64,000 nt of DNA, taken from Pyropia yezoensis (lineage: Eukaryota > Rhodophyta > Bangiophyceae > Bangiales > Bangiaceae). This document shows, piece after piece, positions 53,924-64,000 of the stretch (position 1 is its first letter; every line of letters starts with the position of its first letter). Under the pieces are notes generated by a model that searched no databases, was not told the DNA's origin, and worked only from the letters and a program-made list of their open reading frames with translations. The stretch lies in the NCBI GenBank assembly GCA_009829735.1, contig CM020618.1, positions 30,728,894 through 30,792,893 of the forward strand. The letters run 5' to 3'. The translations under genes were made by a program, and so were the position numbers.

Positions 53924-55684
53924 TTAGATGCGTTTACTCAACTTGGGGCGATCATATGCCCAGTGTCCATCGGAGTTGCAGTTCCAACACCGATGGTCAG
54001 TTCCCGGAGGGGTCTTCCCAACTGGGGAAGACGAAGAGATACCCTGGGATGTTCCCACGGCAGCTACCACCCTCTCCTTGCGGATTCGGCGTGCCTCTCT
54101 CAACTCTCTGGCCTGGCGCGCCTTCTCCCGTTCCTTGGCCAACTCGGCCTGACGCTCCTGGCGTTGTTCCTCCCGCAACTTGCGGTAGGCCTCGCCTCTG
54201 CGATAGGCGAACCTGGCCAACTCGGCCAGGGTCGCCCGGGCAGTGTTATGCTCCCGGGTCTCCATCCGGACTGACCAATGGAGTCCCTCCACAAACCGAC
54301 TCTTCACCACAGCTTGTGGATGAAGAAACCCACACAGATTGTTGAGCTTACGGACTCGCTCCGCAAAGGACAACTCGTCCTCCGCCTCTTCCTGATGGGC
54401 TTGCGTAAACTCCTCGACTTGAGAAGCCAACGCTGCCTCATCAACCATGGCTCTCAACAACCAGTTGACGAGCTCCAAATAGGACGTCACCTCCCCAGCG
54501 CCTCCACTTGAGGAGCTGGGCATGACGGACATAAGTTCTGTCCGCAGGTCGCCCTTCGTGAACTCCTGTAGCATGTAAAAAGCCATGCCTTCACTTATGG
54601 CATTGTCGTCACAGGCTTTTGTGAAACGACGTAGGAACTCAAAGACACGGAGGGGGGGAGATCCATCCCACTCCGCTTTGTGCCCAAAAGAATGAAGTGC
54701 ATTCTTCTTGGCACGGCCCATGGCTCGGGCCTGGTCAGGACCATACGCCACCGACTTGTTGTGGAGGGCGTAGGTCTCACAGTCAAAGATCCGCTGGTAG
54801 ACCGGGTTGGCTACCTGGATCTTGGGCGGCACCTCACGTTGAGGGAACAGCCGCTGTGGCACTGGGGTAAGTTGACCCTCAGCGCCTGTAGTCTGGTACG
54901 GCGAGCTTGGTGTAGCCGCCGGCGTTTCCGGGGGGAACTCCCCCATGAAGGGCGTACGCCCCACCGAGTATGGTGTGGCTCCCTCGTTGGGAGTCACAGG
55001 TGTCGCCCCCAGTTCGGGGCGACCCGAGATAGGCGTGAGGAGAGATTCCCCCTGTGCCTGCGGGCTCGAGAGCCCCAATCCGGTCTGGACATTAAGGCCA
55101 TCTGGCAAACTCGCCACAATCTCATTCAGAATAGTATTCGTCATCGTGACCACCAGGTCCGGCAAAGTCTGCCGCAACACATTGGTCGCCTCCCGACGGA
55201 CAGTTTCCGCGAGGAGTGGATTGACGACTCCAGTTGAGTCTCGGTCCGCCTCCGGGAGTCCACCTGAGGGGTAACCACGCTCCTCAGGGGTCTCAACCGG
55301 GGGCATGGGCGCGAGCCCATCGCCGACCAACGGAGGTCCGCCGTCCTCCGAAAGCCTAGTTGGCGACAGCTCCAAGCCAAAGTTGGCTCCAACCCGAGTG
55401 GAACCCGCGGGGACAGTCCTCACCCCTTGGGACGTTCCCGTTGAGTATACCACACGGTGGCCAGACTTCGGCCCACCCACATCAGAAGTGTCACCCGAGT
55501 GAACTCCCGACTGAGTCGGGGTGGCCTGTTGCCCGCCCGTACTTCCAGTCCTGCTGGCTTGAGGGACCTCCAGTCCCTCTGCGACCCCAGGTAAACCCAC
55601 CTGTGTCTCACCAGTATTCAAAGGCACTGAAGTACGTGCGTCACCCGTGTACTCCCCGGACAACGGGGGGTCCGAGCTAGCCAT
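53924..55684 (-). CDS. Gag of inner element
   Basis: ATG 55684 (MASSDPPLSGEYTGD); an upstream in-frame GTG extends the frame but has no reason to be used. A long Pro/Gly/Thr-rich N-terminal half, capsid-like helical region (YGPDQARAMGRAKKNALHSF, DGSPPLRVFEFLRRFTKAC, AAYRRGEAYRKL-type segments), a highly charged coil (QERQAELAKEREKARQ) and a terminal zinc knuckle CWNCNSDGHWAYDR in which the fourth ligand is Arg (CGC) instead of Cys (TGC). About 180 nt separate its stop from pol, which is in another frame. Confidence 0.85.
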   Translation of the reverse strand: MASSDPPLSGEYTGDARTSVPLNTGETQVGLPGVAEGLEVPQASRTGSTGGQQATPTQSGVHSGDTSDVGGPKSGHRVVYSTGTSQGVRTVPAGSTRVGANFGLELSPTRLSEDGGPPLVGDGLAPMPPVETPEERGYPSGGLPEADRDSTGVVNPLLAETVRREATNVLRQTLPDLVVTMTNTILNEIVASLPDGLNVQTGLGLSSPQAQGESLLTPISGRPELGATPVTPNEGATPYSVGRTPFMGEFPPETPAATPSSPYQTTGAEGQLTPVPQRLFPQREVPPKIQVANPVYQRIFDCETYALHNKSVAYGPDQARAMGRAKKNALHSFGHKAEWDGSPPLRVFEFLRRFTKACDDNAISEGMAFYMLQEFTKGDLRTELMSVMPSSSSGGAGEVTSYLELVNWLLRAMVDEAALASQVEEFTQAHQEEAEDELSFAERVRKLNNLCGFLHPQAVVKSRFVEGLHWSVRMETREHNTARATLAELARFAYRRGEAYRKLREEQRQERQAELAKEREKARQARELREARRIRKERVVAAVGTSQGISSSSPVGKTPPGTDHRCWNCNSDGHWAYDRPKLSKRI

Positions 55685-55783
55685 GTTGGCTGACGATCCG
55701 TATGACACGGTCCACTACCACCGTTCCTCTGAGACAGAGGGCCCCCTACACCCGGGTGCACCCGGAGGAAAAGTTTACCTCTA

Positions 55784-55801
55784 TCCCCTGCTGCTCCACC
55801 A
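55784..55801 (-). other. Primer-binding site of inner element
   Basis: Minus strand TGGTGGAGCAGCAGGGGA, two bases from the LTR; starts TGG as expected for pairing with a tRNA CCA end. Identical to the PBS of the outer element. Confidence 0.85.
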
Positions 55802-55803
55802 AA

Positions 55804-56272
55804 TAAGGCAAAAACCACATGCACACACGGCACCCAAGTTGGGGCGGTGTGCAAGGGCTGCCTCCCGTGTCGGGGGAACCGGAAGAAGTGCAAGTCGCAC
55901 ACACTCTGTCCCTGTTGTGGGGCAAACCCCCCACGGACAAACAAGAGGATGGTGTGTGGTCCAACAGTTTCTTGGTCGGGACGGGGACGCAGGGCCAAGC
56001 CCCGCTGTCCCTCCCCTTATCCCCCCAGGGTCCACTCAGAATCTCGCCACTCAGAATCTCCCACCCCAGCACCTGCCCACCGGGCCACACGAAAATTCAA
56101 GACGATAAATGCAGAAAACCGTCAAATCCAAGTTGGATTTACTACTAAGCTAACTATCCCAAACTTAGGGAATATGGACCCAAATGCAGGGGGAGGAACG
56201 GATCAGGCTAGTGGCCTGCCGCCCCTTGCATGGCACGTGTTGCCCCCCTACCTGGGGGTCTATACTGCCACA
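55804..56272 (-). repeat. 5' LTR of inner element
   Basis: Pairs with 46895-47363. On the plus strand it starts TAAGGC where the other copy has TGTGGC. Confidence 0.93.
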
Positions 56273-56277
56273 CCCGC
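56273..56277 (+). repeat. Target-site duplication CCCGC, right copy
   Basis: Identical to 46890-46894. Confidence 0.9.
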
Positions 56278-56605
56278 CCCTGTCATGCGTGACGGGGGTC
56301 CCCGTCTCTGGTATGAGGGCGTTGACGCCCTTGTTGCCCGCGCAATGCGGGAGGGTCTCTCTGTTAGCTGGGGGGATATCCCCCCAGGTGCTGCGCTGGT
56401 TGGGTCAGCGCGTTGCTTCGGTGGCGTGCTTGACCGCCTCCAGACAGCTCTGGAGGACGTGGAGGCTGGCCGCAGCACCCTCGTTCAGCTATGCACCGAG
56501 GTAACTCGGGTGATTGACCGTCGTGAGATTGCCGACCGGTGGAGCAAGGAGGTATACGCGCTTACGCGTGAGTGGCGTCCCTCGGGCAGTGGGTCTACCC
56601 ACTGA
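56278..56605 (+). pseudogene. Antisense ORF of outer element, part 2
   Basis: Continues part 1 in the same codon phase once the inner element and one CCCGC are subtracted. Encodes PVMRDGGPRLWYEGVDALVARAM and a helical segment (GVLDRLQTALEDVEAG, EVTRVIDRREIADRW), ending TGA 56603-56605. The C-terminal helices look like a coiled coil. Confidence 0.7.
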
Positions 56606-57056
56606 GGAGTGCTATTGTTTGTGAGGGAGAGGGCCTCGGTGACCCTTATGGTGGCCGGGTAGTAGTGAGTATAAACTCATCCCCCGCTGGGGCGTTTGCA
56701 TGATACCAATGCGTGCCATTGGCGAGTACCCCGTCTGACTTAGTCGTGGCTTGCCTCGGTTCTTTCCCGCCTCCCCCAACCCATCCTGGTTGGTTAATAC
56801 TCATGAAGGTCAACCTTCCTTGGTCCGTCACTTGTCCCATGGATGAAGATTTACATTGGTGTAAGCCTCAGGTTACTTTGAAATTATCGGAGTTAGTCAT
56901 CTCCTTCAAGTAAACTTGTAAAAGTCAGTAGCTTACTTAGTTTGCTTAAGTCCGCTCCAACTTAGTGAACCTAAGTCTTGCCGAGTCCATGTGACACCCT
57001 ACTTAGTAGGTATAAGCCTCACCCCCCAACAGCCGAAGTCGGTGTCGGTTGGGTTG
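56606..57056. other. Spacer between outer antisense ORF and pol stop
   Basis: 450 bp, AT-richer (56690-57040); the two convergent frames end on either side. A place where convergent transcripts would terminate; no motif established. Confidence 0.4.
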
Positions 57057-60000
57057 TTACAGTAGGCGTCGTCGCCTCATGTAAGGCATGAGGAGTTGGC
57101 GGGGTATATTCGCCGCCTGTTCCCAGGTGGGTGAGTCGTATCCGACCCACATTACCTTGACGTACCAGGGTCCTGGTAGGTCCGGGTCGGTGTGTCCGAC
57201 CACGCTCTCTACTTGGTATGGAATCCCATCCGGTCCCACGGGGTCATCTGACCAGTGGGTTGTAAGAGCTTCATGTAGCAACCCAGCCGGTACCGGCTGA
57301 GGCTGTTCCGGCTTCGGAGAAGGTGTCACATCATTGAGGGTGATGCGTTTTATCTCCGTATCGGAGTGCAGGATGACAGAGTGATCATCTCTGTGTAAGA
57401 TCTGGTACGGTCCCTTGACCGGTTGCATAAGCTTGTTCCCTCGGAACTTCTGGTGTCTGATGTAGACCCAGTCACCTGTTACCAGGGTTGCGTTGCGCAC
57501 CCGTAACCGGGCGTCAAAGTTCTTCTTGTATCGAAGTTGTGTACGGTCAAGGGCACCCTTGAGCTTGGGTATCATCCACGATAGCTTGGCCAACCAAGCT
57601 AAGTGGATCCGTTCGGCCGGTCGGCCCTTCGGTATATCATACCGAGTGCATCTGCCCGGTGGCAGCGTCAGGTTCCCGACGCCCATTGGCATGACCCATT
57701 CCAGTGGTGCAATACTGGTACTTCGGTGGGGCCTGGCATTGTATGCCAGGGTCAAGACGGACAGAAGCCTGTCCCACGTCTTCGTGTGCTCCGCCACATA
57801 GCATTGGAGCATCTTCACGATGGTGCGGTTGAACCGCTCCACCTGCCCGTTGGATTGCGGGTGGTAGTCGGATGCCCGACGGGGTTCGATGCCGAACATG
57901 CCCAGGACCTTAGCGCAGGATGCTGACGTAAGGTTTGCTCCGTTATCGGAGAGGAGTTGCTTCATTACTCCGTAAGCACTGATCCAGTGGTCAGCGACCG
58001 CGTTCATGATCGTGTAGGCCGTATCGTTCGGGATTGCTACTGCCCGTGACAGCTTAGTAAAGCGGTCCGACATGACCAGGATGTACCTGTTCCCTTCTTC
58101 CGTTACCGGAAGCGGTCCGAGTATGTCGATAGCGACTTGCTCGTTGGGTCCATCCGGGGGGAACAATTTCATCGCGGATGCCCGCCTATGAAGACTCATG
58201 CGATTCCGTGCGCACGGGTGGCATCCCCGCACGTGGTCGATTACGTCGACGGCCATGGCTGGCCAGTAGAAGAACCTTCGCATTGCTGCGAACATGCGTG
58301 AACCCCCCGGGTGTCCGGCCGTGGGGTTCTCGTGTTCTCGTTCCATGACGGCCTGCCGTAAGGACACGGGAACCACGACCTGATGCCGTCCATCGGCGGG
58401 TGCCCGCCGATATATGAGTCCGTCCTCGTTCTCGGAGAAGATGCCGGCCGTGCCGGCCAGGAGGTTAGCACGATGGCGTTTACAGTCATGGTCATTGGCC
58501 TGTGCCTCGCGGAAGTCCGCGAGGGTCAATGGGCACGCAAGGTGTGCCATGGTATGGTCAACAATACCTTGGGTAGCATTACCCACCATGCACACCGGTA
58601 CCACCGGGATGTCTTCGTCCACCTGTCGGGTATCCCCGCTTGGGGTATCGAGTCGCGACAGCGCGTCCCCCAGATAATGGGTGGAGCCGGCATTATATAT
58701 GGTCCGGTAGTCGTGCTCGGCCATCTTCAGCCTCCACCGGGCTTGCCGACCGTGGCTGTCGGAATCCTTGTCACCAAGGTTGAGAAGCCATCGTAAAGGT
58801 TCGTGGTCGGACCTTACGATGAACCTGGAACCTTCCAGGTATGGCCGGAGAAGTTGCACTGCCCATATGACTCCGAGGCACTCGCGCTCGGTGGCACTAT
58901 AGTTACGCTCAGCCGGGTTGAGTGTCCGGCTGAAGTACCCTACCGGATGTAGGTTCGGGATAGCATTATCGGTACCGATGATGGTCTCTCCCTGGAGCAG
59001 GGTGCATCCCACTTGGGTGTCGCAGGCGTCGACGTCGATGACGAAGGCCCCGCGTCTATGCGGCAACGCAAGCACGGGTGGGGCTAGCAGAGCTTGCTTG
59101 AGCAGCTCGAATGCCTCTGCCTCGCTGGGCGAGGGAGGTTGGAGTACCTTTGGCAAGGCACTGCTCGTCAGAACCGTTAACGGTTTGGCTTTACGAGCGA
59201 AGTCGTTGACGAACCGTCGGTATACGTTGCACATCCCCAAAAAGCTTTTCAGCTGTGTCTGGGTGGTTGGGTATTGCGCATCCCGGAGTGCCCGGGTATT
59301 AGCTTCGAGCACTCCCAGTTTACCTGGTGTGATCTGGTGACCCAGATACTCGACTGTCTGCTGGAAGAAGGCGCACTTCTTGAGGCGCAGGGCTACCCCG
59401 GCGTTCCGCAAGAGGGTGAGTACCTCGTCGACATGTTGCACATGGTCATCCATGTTACGCGAGAAGACGATGACGTCGTCCAAGTACACCAGGCAGTTAC
59501 GCCACTTGACTCCCGACAGTATGATGTCGATGGCCCGTTGGAATGTGGCGGGGGCGTTGGACAATCCGACGGGCATCCTTAGGAACTCGTACACGCCACT
59601 GTGACAGACGAACGCCGTCTTGGGGATATCCTTTTCCGCCACTGGGATCTGGCAGTACCCGGCATTGCAGTCGATAGTGGTAAACACTGTGGCTTCCCCC
59701 AGCGAGTCGATACACTCGTCCATCCTTGGTAAAGGGTATGAGTCTTTCTTGGTAACCGAGTTGAGGCGTCGATAATCGATGCAAAACCGAGGGGTTTGAT
59801 CCTTTTTCGGTACGATCACGACTGGGGCACCCCACTCCGACATCGAAGGTCGGATCACCTTAGCTTCACTCATCCTCTTCACTTCCCCATCAACGATCTC
59901 TCGTTGCATAGGTCCCGCACGATGCGGTTGCGACCGCGCTGGTCCAGCTGTCACGAGTACCTGGTACCAGGTCTATACGGTGTTGGGTTGCCCCAATGGT

Positions 60001-61158
60001 ACCCAGCGCCCCGCCGGTCCACATGACGTCGTGCTTTCTTAGCATCCGTCGTACCCCTTCAGCTACCGAAGGGGGAAGGTGGTCGAGGTCAGCCTCGGCC
60101 AGTGCCTTCAAGGCTTCTTGGTCCTTTGGCGGCATGTCCGCCGAAGCCGCCGATGGGTTAGGCTTCCCGTCATCGGGTTGCTGTCGCTCGGTGGTCTCGG
60201 CGACCGCCAGCACCTCAAGTGGTTCCACTTGACCTTCCTTGTCAGGGGTAAGGATATCTCCTTCGTAGAGCTCGGCAATCCCGAGGATAGTTCCCTTCGG
60301 GAGGGTGACTGCCTTACGGCAATAGTTCGCCATCAGCAGCAGTGATGACCCCCCTGCTGGGAGGTCTGCGATACCATTGGCCATGGTCAACCCATGGCGC
60401 TTGTAGGTTCGTAGGTTGGACTGGACTCTGCAGATGCCTGCGAGGTCACAGTTAACCGGAAGGACGGTCTCCGATAGCGGCTCAAAGCGAGTCCGCTTGG
60501 CCAGCCGGAGTGTCTTCGGTTCTACGCTTGCGTATACCTCAGCCACGTTAACGTGGCTCCCTTGTAGCGTCAGGTCCCTGACGATAGCTGTCTGTCCTCT
60601 CTTCGTCGCGTCGGCCTCTTGAAGCTCGAAGGTCCTCCGGCCCTGCCGGATTGCATCAACGTGAACGTTGATGAAGGTGCACCCCAGTATGCAGGGCACA
60701 GATAGCGTCTCACATACCAGGAAGTCAACTTCCGTAGTAAGCTCTTCGATGGTGACCTGCAGCGACATCGCTGCGGTCGTACGAATGAGACGACCATTCG
60801 CATCCTTGATCGTGGGTCCCCGAGCAACTCTGACTCGTGGGAGCCACTTGTCCGGGAGGGTATCCTTCCGGATCAAGTTATGTCCAGCCCCTGTATCCAG
60901 TACGGGGTAATACGACCGGGTCGACTGGGGTTCAACCCCCCGTGTGGCTGATACCTCGAAGTTCGCTAAGGTGAACAGTACGCGGCCTACACCGATAAAA
61001 GGTGTAGCTCGGGCATCCTGAACAGGGCCCTTGTCTGGTTCCATGTGACGGGGCTTCCCGTCCTCTCCTCCCAACCTTGGAGGTTGGTCATCAATCCCCT
61101 GACGCCGTGTCGTCGGGGCCGGAAGGTGTACCCGGGGGTTGATGCGGCGTCGGCTCAA
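57057..61158 (-). CDS. Pol polyprotein of outer element (PR-RT-RNase H-IN-chromodomain), one frameshift
   Basis: First frame (61158-59890): protease YYPVLDTGAGHNLIRK with CILGCTFI, then a linker to ATQHRIDLVPGT. The frame shifts by one near 59925-59950, and the second frame (to 57057) has FCIDYRRLN, MPVGLSNAPATFQR, LVYLDD (residues 157-160 of that frame), RNase H (IDVDACDTQVG, ATERECLGVIWAV, SDHEPL, YLGDALSRL), integrase (H...GHPGGSRMF, CHPCARNR; DILGPLP, SDNGANLTS, YHPQSNGQVERF) and a chromodomain (YQVESVV...YVKVMWVGYDSPTWEQAANIP). No ATG opens the first frame (it begins at TTG), so expression by frameshift or read-through from gag is likely. The one-base shift before RT is probably mutational because the expected junction (PGT..) falls on it. 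Confidence 0.93.
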
Positions 61159-61241
61159 CCGCGCTCTCCGTGGGGCTTTCCCCGCGGCAGTCCGGGGTGG
61201 CTTGCTAGGGTTACCCCAGCGACCGCGTGTCGTCCTTCCTC

Positions 61242-63419
61242 TTACTCGTTTCCCGTGCTCGGCCGGGTACCGTCCTCCGGGGCATCCGAGGGAGGGGGTG
61301 CCTCCTCGACTGCCAGTACTCCTCCTGGAGCTTGCTGCTTACCCGGTGCCGGGCCTCGGGCGGGATACCCACCCATGGATGCCTTGCGTTGCGCAGCTGC
61401 CCGTAGAGACTCCTCCGGGATGAGTGGGCATGCGGACACCCAGTGTTGGGGGTCGCCGCACAACATGCATTCGGACGTGCCGGCCGTCCCGGGTGTCCGC
61501 GTCGGGTTGGCTCCAAAGGTCCGGTTGCCTGCCTCGGGTGCCCGAGTGCCTGCCCCTTGGTAGGCCTTGGGTCCCGGTGCCAACCGGAACATGGACTTCC
61601 CCAGCCGGTTGGCTCTACCAGCGATGTGCGGAGGTGCATCCGTACGTAATGCCCATGTCGGCAGGGGCTGGTGGGGGTTACCCGTAACCGGGGCATACCC
61701 CGTAGTCCGCACATACGGGGCGCGCCGACCCGCTCCCTCGTTGACCTGGAACTGGGTCCCAGCCGGGGCGATGTACGCTACCGTACCATGCTCATCAATC
61801 ACCGGCGTCGCCGGTAGCAACGGGTGGCCCTGTTAGTCGACTAGAAATTCATCCTCACCGGTAGGGGTATGTTCGGTCGCCACCAGTACTGGTGCGGCCT
61901 TACGTTCCACCTTCTCTTGCCTCGGTACCGGGGTAAGACTGGGCTTGCCTCCCTCACCCTGGGGCTTCGGGGCCAAGGCGCATTCCGGGTGTAGCACCCG
62001 GTAGGCGTCCCCTAGGGACTTGCACATATGCATCAGTCGACTGAAGTTCGTCCGGGCCGTATTGGCTCCCCGTGCGGATATCCGCACGTAGTTGGGTACT
62101 CCTGCGAACAGGATGGCCCGTAGTTCCCCTTCACCGAGAAGCTTCCCCAGCTCGTAGTCGAGCTCTTGGATCCGGCGTCCAAACATCTCCTCATCCTCCC
62201 AGGACTGGGCGGTGGCAGTGCGAAGGGCCCGATAGTGGTCTTCGCACTTGTCCTCACTGAGGTAGCTGCTAAGCAGCTCCTTCAATATCCCACGGTAATC
62301 CATGGGGGTGGCTGCGACCCTCATTCCCGGCATCGGGGATGCCTGGCGGAGGATGCCTCGAACCCGCTCGTCAACAAAGAACGGGAGGATCTCCAGCGCC
62401 AGCCCCTCGGTGACGAGTGCCTTGTCTGCGGCTGCCTTAAAGCTAGTCAAGAAGCCGATGGCTGCCAACGGGCGTCCGTTGGGGCCCCCGAACATAGGGA
62501 CTCCCTTCATAAGGGTCTGCATAGAGCGAATCGCTCGGTGCGAGGTCGTACGCATCGATTCCGATACGGCAGTGGATCGGTCCTCCAAACGATAACGTTC
62601 GGGAGTCAGTACCGACCTGAAGACTTCGTTGACAATCTCCGTGTCCGCGTCCTGGACATCCAGTCGCTTCGCCAGTTGATGAGTGAACTCATCGGACTCC
62701 AACCGCTTCAGTAAGCTCGCAGGAACCTGCGCTGTCATCGCTTGCATGAGTGACGCTGGAACTTCCGGCGTCGGCGCCTCGGGTACCCGAGTTGCCTGGC
62801 TTCCGTCGTCGAGGGGGTAATGGGAGACGGTACCGTCTCCCCCCATCGCCGACTCTGTTCCGGCGTAAGTGTCCGCCGGACCATGTCCGCGGAGCCCGCT
62901 CTGGGTGCTCCGAGCGTAGCGTTCCGTATGGCTACGTTCCAACCCACCCGACGAGTCGGATCCATAACCCGCCGTGTCCGGGGGTTGTCCAGGAGTAGCA
63001 ACACCGGGGTTGACCCTGGTGGCCTCCGAAAGTAGTCCGGCCGGTTCGAACCGTACCGGTGTGGGGGGGACCCGACGGGGTACCGTCGTATGGCGCGCTG
63101 ACATCAGCACCGCCATTGCGTCCTCCGTACGCTCTTGACGAGCGTCGAGCCCGGTGAACCGGGCTTCGATGCGAGCCAATGATGCCATCAGGGAGTCTCC
63201 TGGTGAAGGTGGCGGCGGCTTGAGGTCGGCAGAGGACAGTTGCGGCGGTCCGCCGCCCCCGGCCGTCCGTGCCGTACCAAACGTCGATCCGGCACCGGAG
63301 AGCATCGGCGTCTCAATGTTGTCGATCGGGTTACCGATCCCGGTTCCCGGGTTCAGCTCCGGGGTCGGCGTCGACGCCGATCCGTCACCTTGAACGTTCC
63401 CCGTCTCTTGGGTAGACAT
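61242..63419 (-). CDS. Gag of outer element with an in-frame TAA
   Basis: ATG 63419 (MSTQETGNVQGD). Disordered N-terminus, a helical segment SLMASLARIEARFTGLDARQERTED, capsid-like region (about residues 250-470: LGFLTSFKAAADKAL-type, MFGRRIQELDYELGKLL, NFSRLMHMCKSLGDAYRVL), then EDEFLVD and TAA at 61835-61833. The same frame continues for 192 codons with a CCHC knuckle, CMLCGDPQHWVSAC (C-x2-C-x4-H-x4-C), to the stop at 61242. The nucleocapsid is therefore separated from the capsid by a single stop, either mutation or a read-through design. Confidence 0.88.
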
Positions 63420-63624
63420 AGTCACAATCAGTCAACCGACGTAACAGTCACCACGAATAAGAGAGCGAGGGGGTAGTTGGGGGAGAGTAACCGTAGATCG
63501 CAGTCAAACGCAACTACTCAAAACAACCAACAGATCGCAGCACCACGAGTACAAGAAAAGGACTGGATCCCTATCCGTGTGCCAGGGCCGAAGACGGCGT
63601 CACCACAAGGGTGACGGAGACCCG

Positions 63625-63642
63625 TCCCCTGCTGCTCCACCA
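63625..63642 (-). other. Primer-binding site of outer element
   Basis: TGGTGGAGCAGCAGGGGA on the minus strand, one base from the LTR; identical over 18 nt to the inner element's PBS. The region 63420-63624 between it and gag is the untranslated leader. Confidence 0.88.
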
Positions 63643-63643
63643 A

Positions 63644-64000
63644 TGTAGCACAATAGGGTATCCGCTGCACGTCCACTCTCAGGGAACACTCACCAAGGGG
63701 GATCGGCACCAACGTCACCGGGAGGCCAAGGTTGCTGTCCTTGGAGCACAGGCCACGGGACCAAGATGGGAGCCCAAATGGGAGGGGTTTGTTGTTCTGC
63801 CTTGGCCGGCGGTGGATTCGCCGCCGGCTTCCTCGTTACAAACCCTCGGAGACACTACTAACTACCCTCCACCCAAAGATGCAAGTCCCTCTGGTCATAC
63901 GTAACTAATAGATACCGTGACCAGTACGGACTCTCAAAATTGAAAGCCAAGGATTAGAAGTAGCCCCCCTAATATTAGGGTCACAATACGGCCGACCATA
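63644..64000 (-). repeat. 5' LTR of outer element, cut by window end
   Basis: Matches 43939-44302 and the solo LTR 8459-8823; about 8 terminal bases are outside. Includes the perfect palindrome CCCTAATATTAGGG, present also in the solo copy. Confidence 0.93.

Larger units (their letters stand above)
46895..56272 (-). mobile_element. Inner Ty3/gypsy chromovirus
   Basis: A 9378-bp minus-strand element: 5' LTR 55804-56272, PBS 55784-55801, gag 55684-53924, pol 53741-49758, antisense ORF 47702-49619, polypurine tract 47364-47377, 3' LTR 46895-47363, flanked by CCCGC. The LTRs differ at 5 of 469 positions by my comparison, so insertion is recent. The 3' LTR keeps TG/CA ends; the 5' LTR has lost the terminal CA next to the PBS. 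One nonsense codon in pol and a Cys to Arg change in the gag knuckle suggest this copy is inactive. Confidence 0.95.
43939..64000 (-). mobile_element. Outer Ty3/gypsy chromovirus (continues past window end)
   Basis: Minus-strand LTR element: 5' LTR 63644-64000 (about 8 bp lie beyond the window), PBS 63625-63642, gag 63419-61242, pol 61158-57057, an antisense ORF (44866-46894 plus 56278-56605), polypurine tract 44303-44314, 3' LTR 43939-44302. A second Ty3/gypsy element occupies 46895-56272; without it the outer element is about 10.7 kb. LTR divergence of about 5 percent by eye makes it older than the inner element (about 1 percent). Gag has one in-frame stop and pol one frameshift, so this copy is not autonomous. 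Confidence 0.93.

Noticed and set aside
46898..56249. 443-bp perfect direct repeat as a segmental duplication
   Set aside because: TSD CCCGC, PBS and polypurine tract at the right places identify the copies as LTRs.
1..64000. tRNA, rRNA or bacterial operon features
   Set aside because: None recognisable by reading; splice signals and eukaryotic transposon types dominate.

Overview
This is nuclear DNA of a very GC-rich eukaryote, most likely a red alga of the Porphyra/Pyropia type. The evidence is the high GC, long open Ala/Pro/Gly/Arg-rich ORFs, few and short GT-AG introns, an FEA1-type algal iron protein, and a mixture of Ty3/gypsy chromoviruses, CACTA, Tc1/mariner, pogo and Fanzor remnants. 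There are no bacterial features. The organism assignment is inference; the gene calls rest on motifs read from the translations.

Host genes are few: the 3' end of an NAD(P)H-hydrate dehydratase (3-719), a minus-strand gene that appears to combine a GIY-YIG-like domain with a helicase-associated domain (3449-5841), an FEA1/phytotransferrin-like secreted iron protein (29009-30169, minus) and a 1187-residue Myb/SANT protein with RGG-rich tails (31897-35460, minus). Almost everything else is mobile DNA in several states of decay, often nested.

Layout: 5.94-10.5 kb is a GC-rich minisatellite split by a 3.85-kb DNA transposon (6110-9962; 6-bp target duplication) whose poorly known gene family (GLDKGG / FLNGDY / PCLWC motifs) is itself broken by a solo LTR (8459-8823). 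12.2-19.9 kb is a CACTA-like transposase interrupted exactly in codon by a 4.94-kb TA-flanked Tc1/mariner-type element (14185-19123) that also carries a zinc-knuckle gene. A second CACTA-like transposase lies at 22.2-25.2 kb (minus), followed by two paralogous unknown ORFs (26.3 and 27.7 kb). A pogo-like transposase (36.2-37.9 kb) and a decayed Fanzor RNA-guided nuclease gene (38.9-41.9 kb, minus) follow.

The last 20 kb (43939 to beyond 64000) is an outer Ty3/gypsy chromovirus, minus strand, with a second, younger Ty3/gypsy chromovirus (46895-56272, target duplication CCCGC) inserted in it. Both carry a long ORF on the opposite strand between integrase and 3' LTR; the outer antisense ORF is the one the inner element landed in, and it is restored in frame when the insertion is subtracted. 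The two elements share an identical 18-nt primer-binding site. This pair of antisense-ORF chromoviruses, the 6-bp-TSD transposon of unclear superfamily, and the Fanzor remnant are the most interesting contents.
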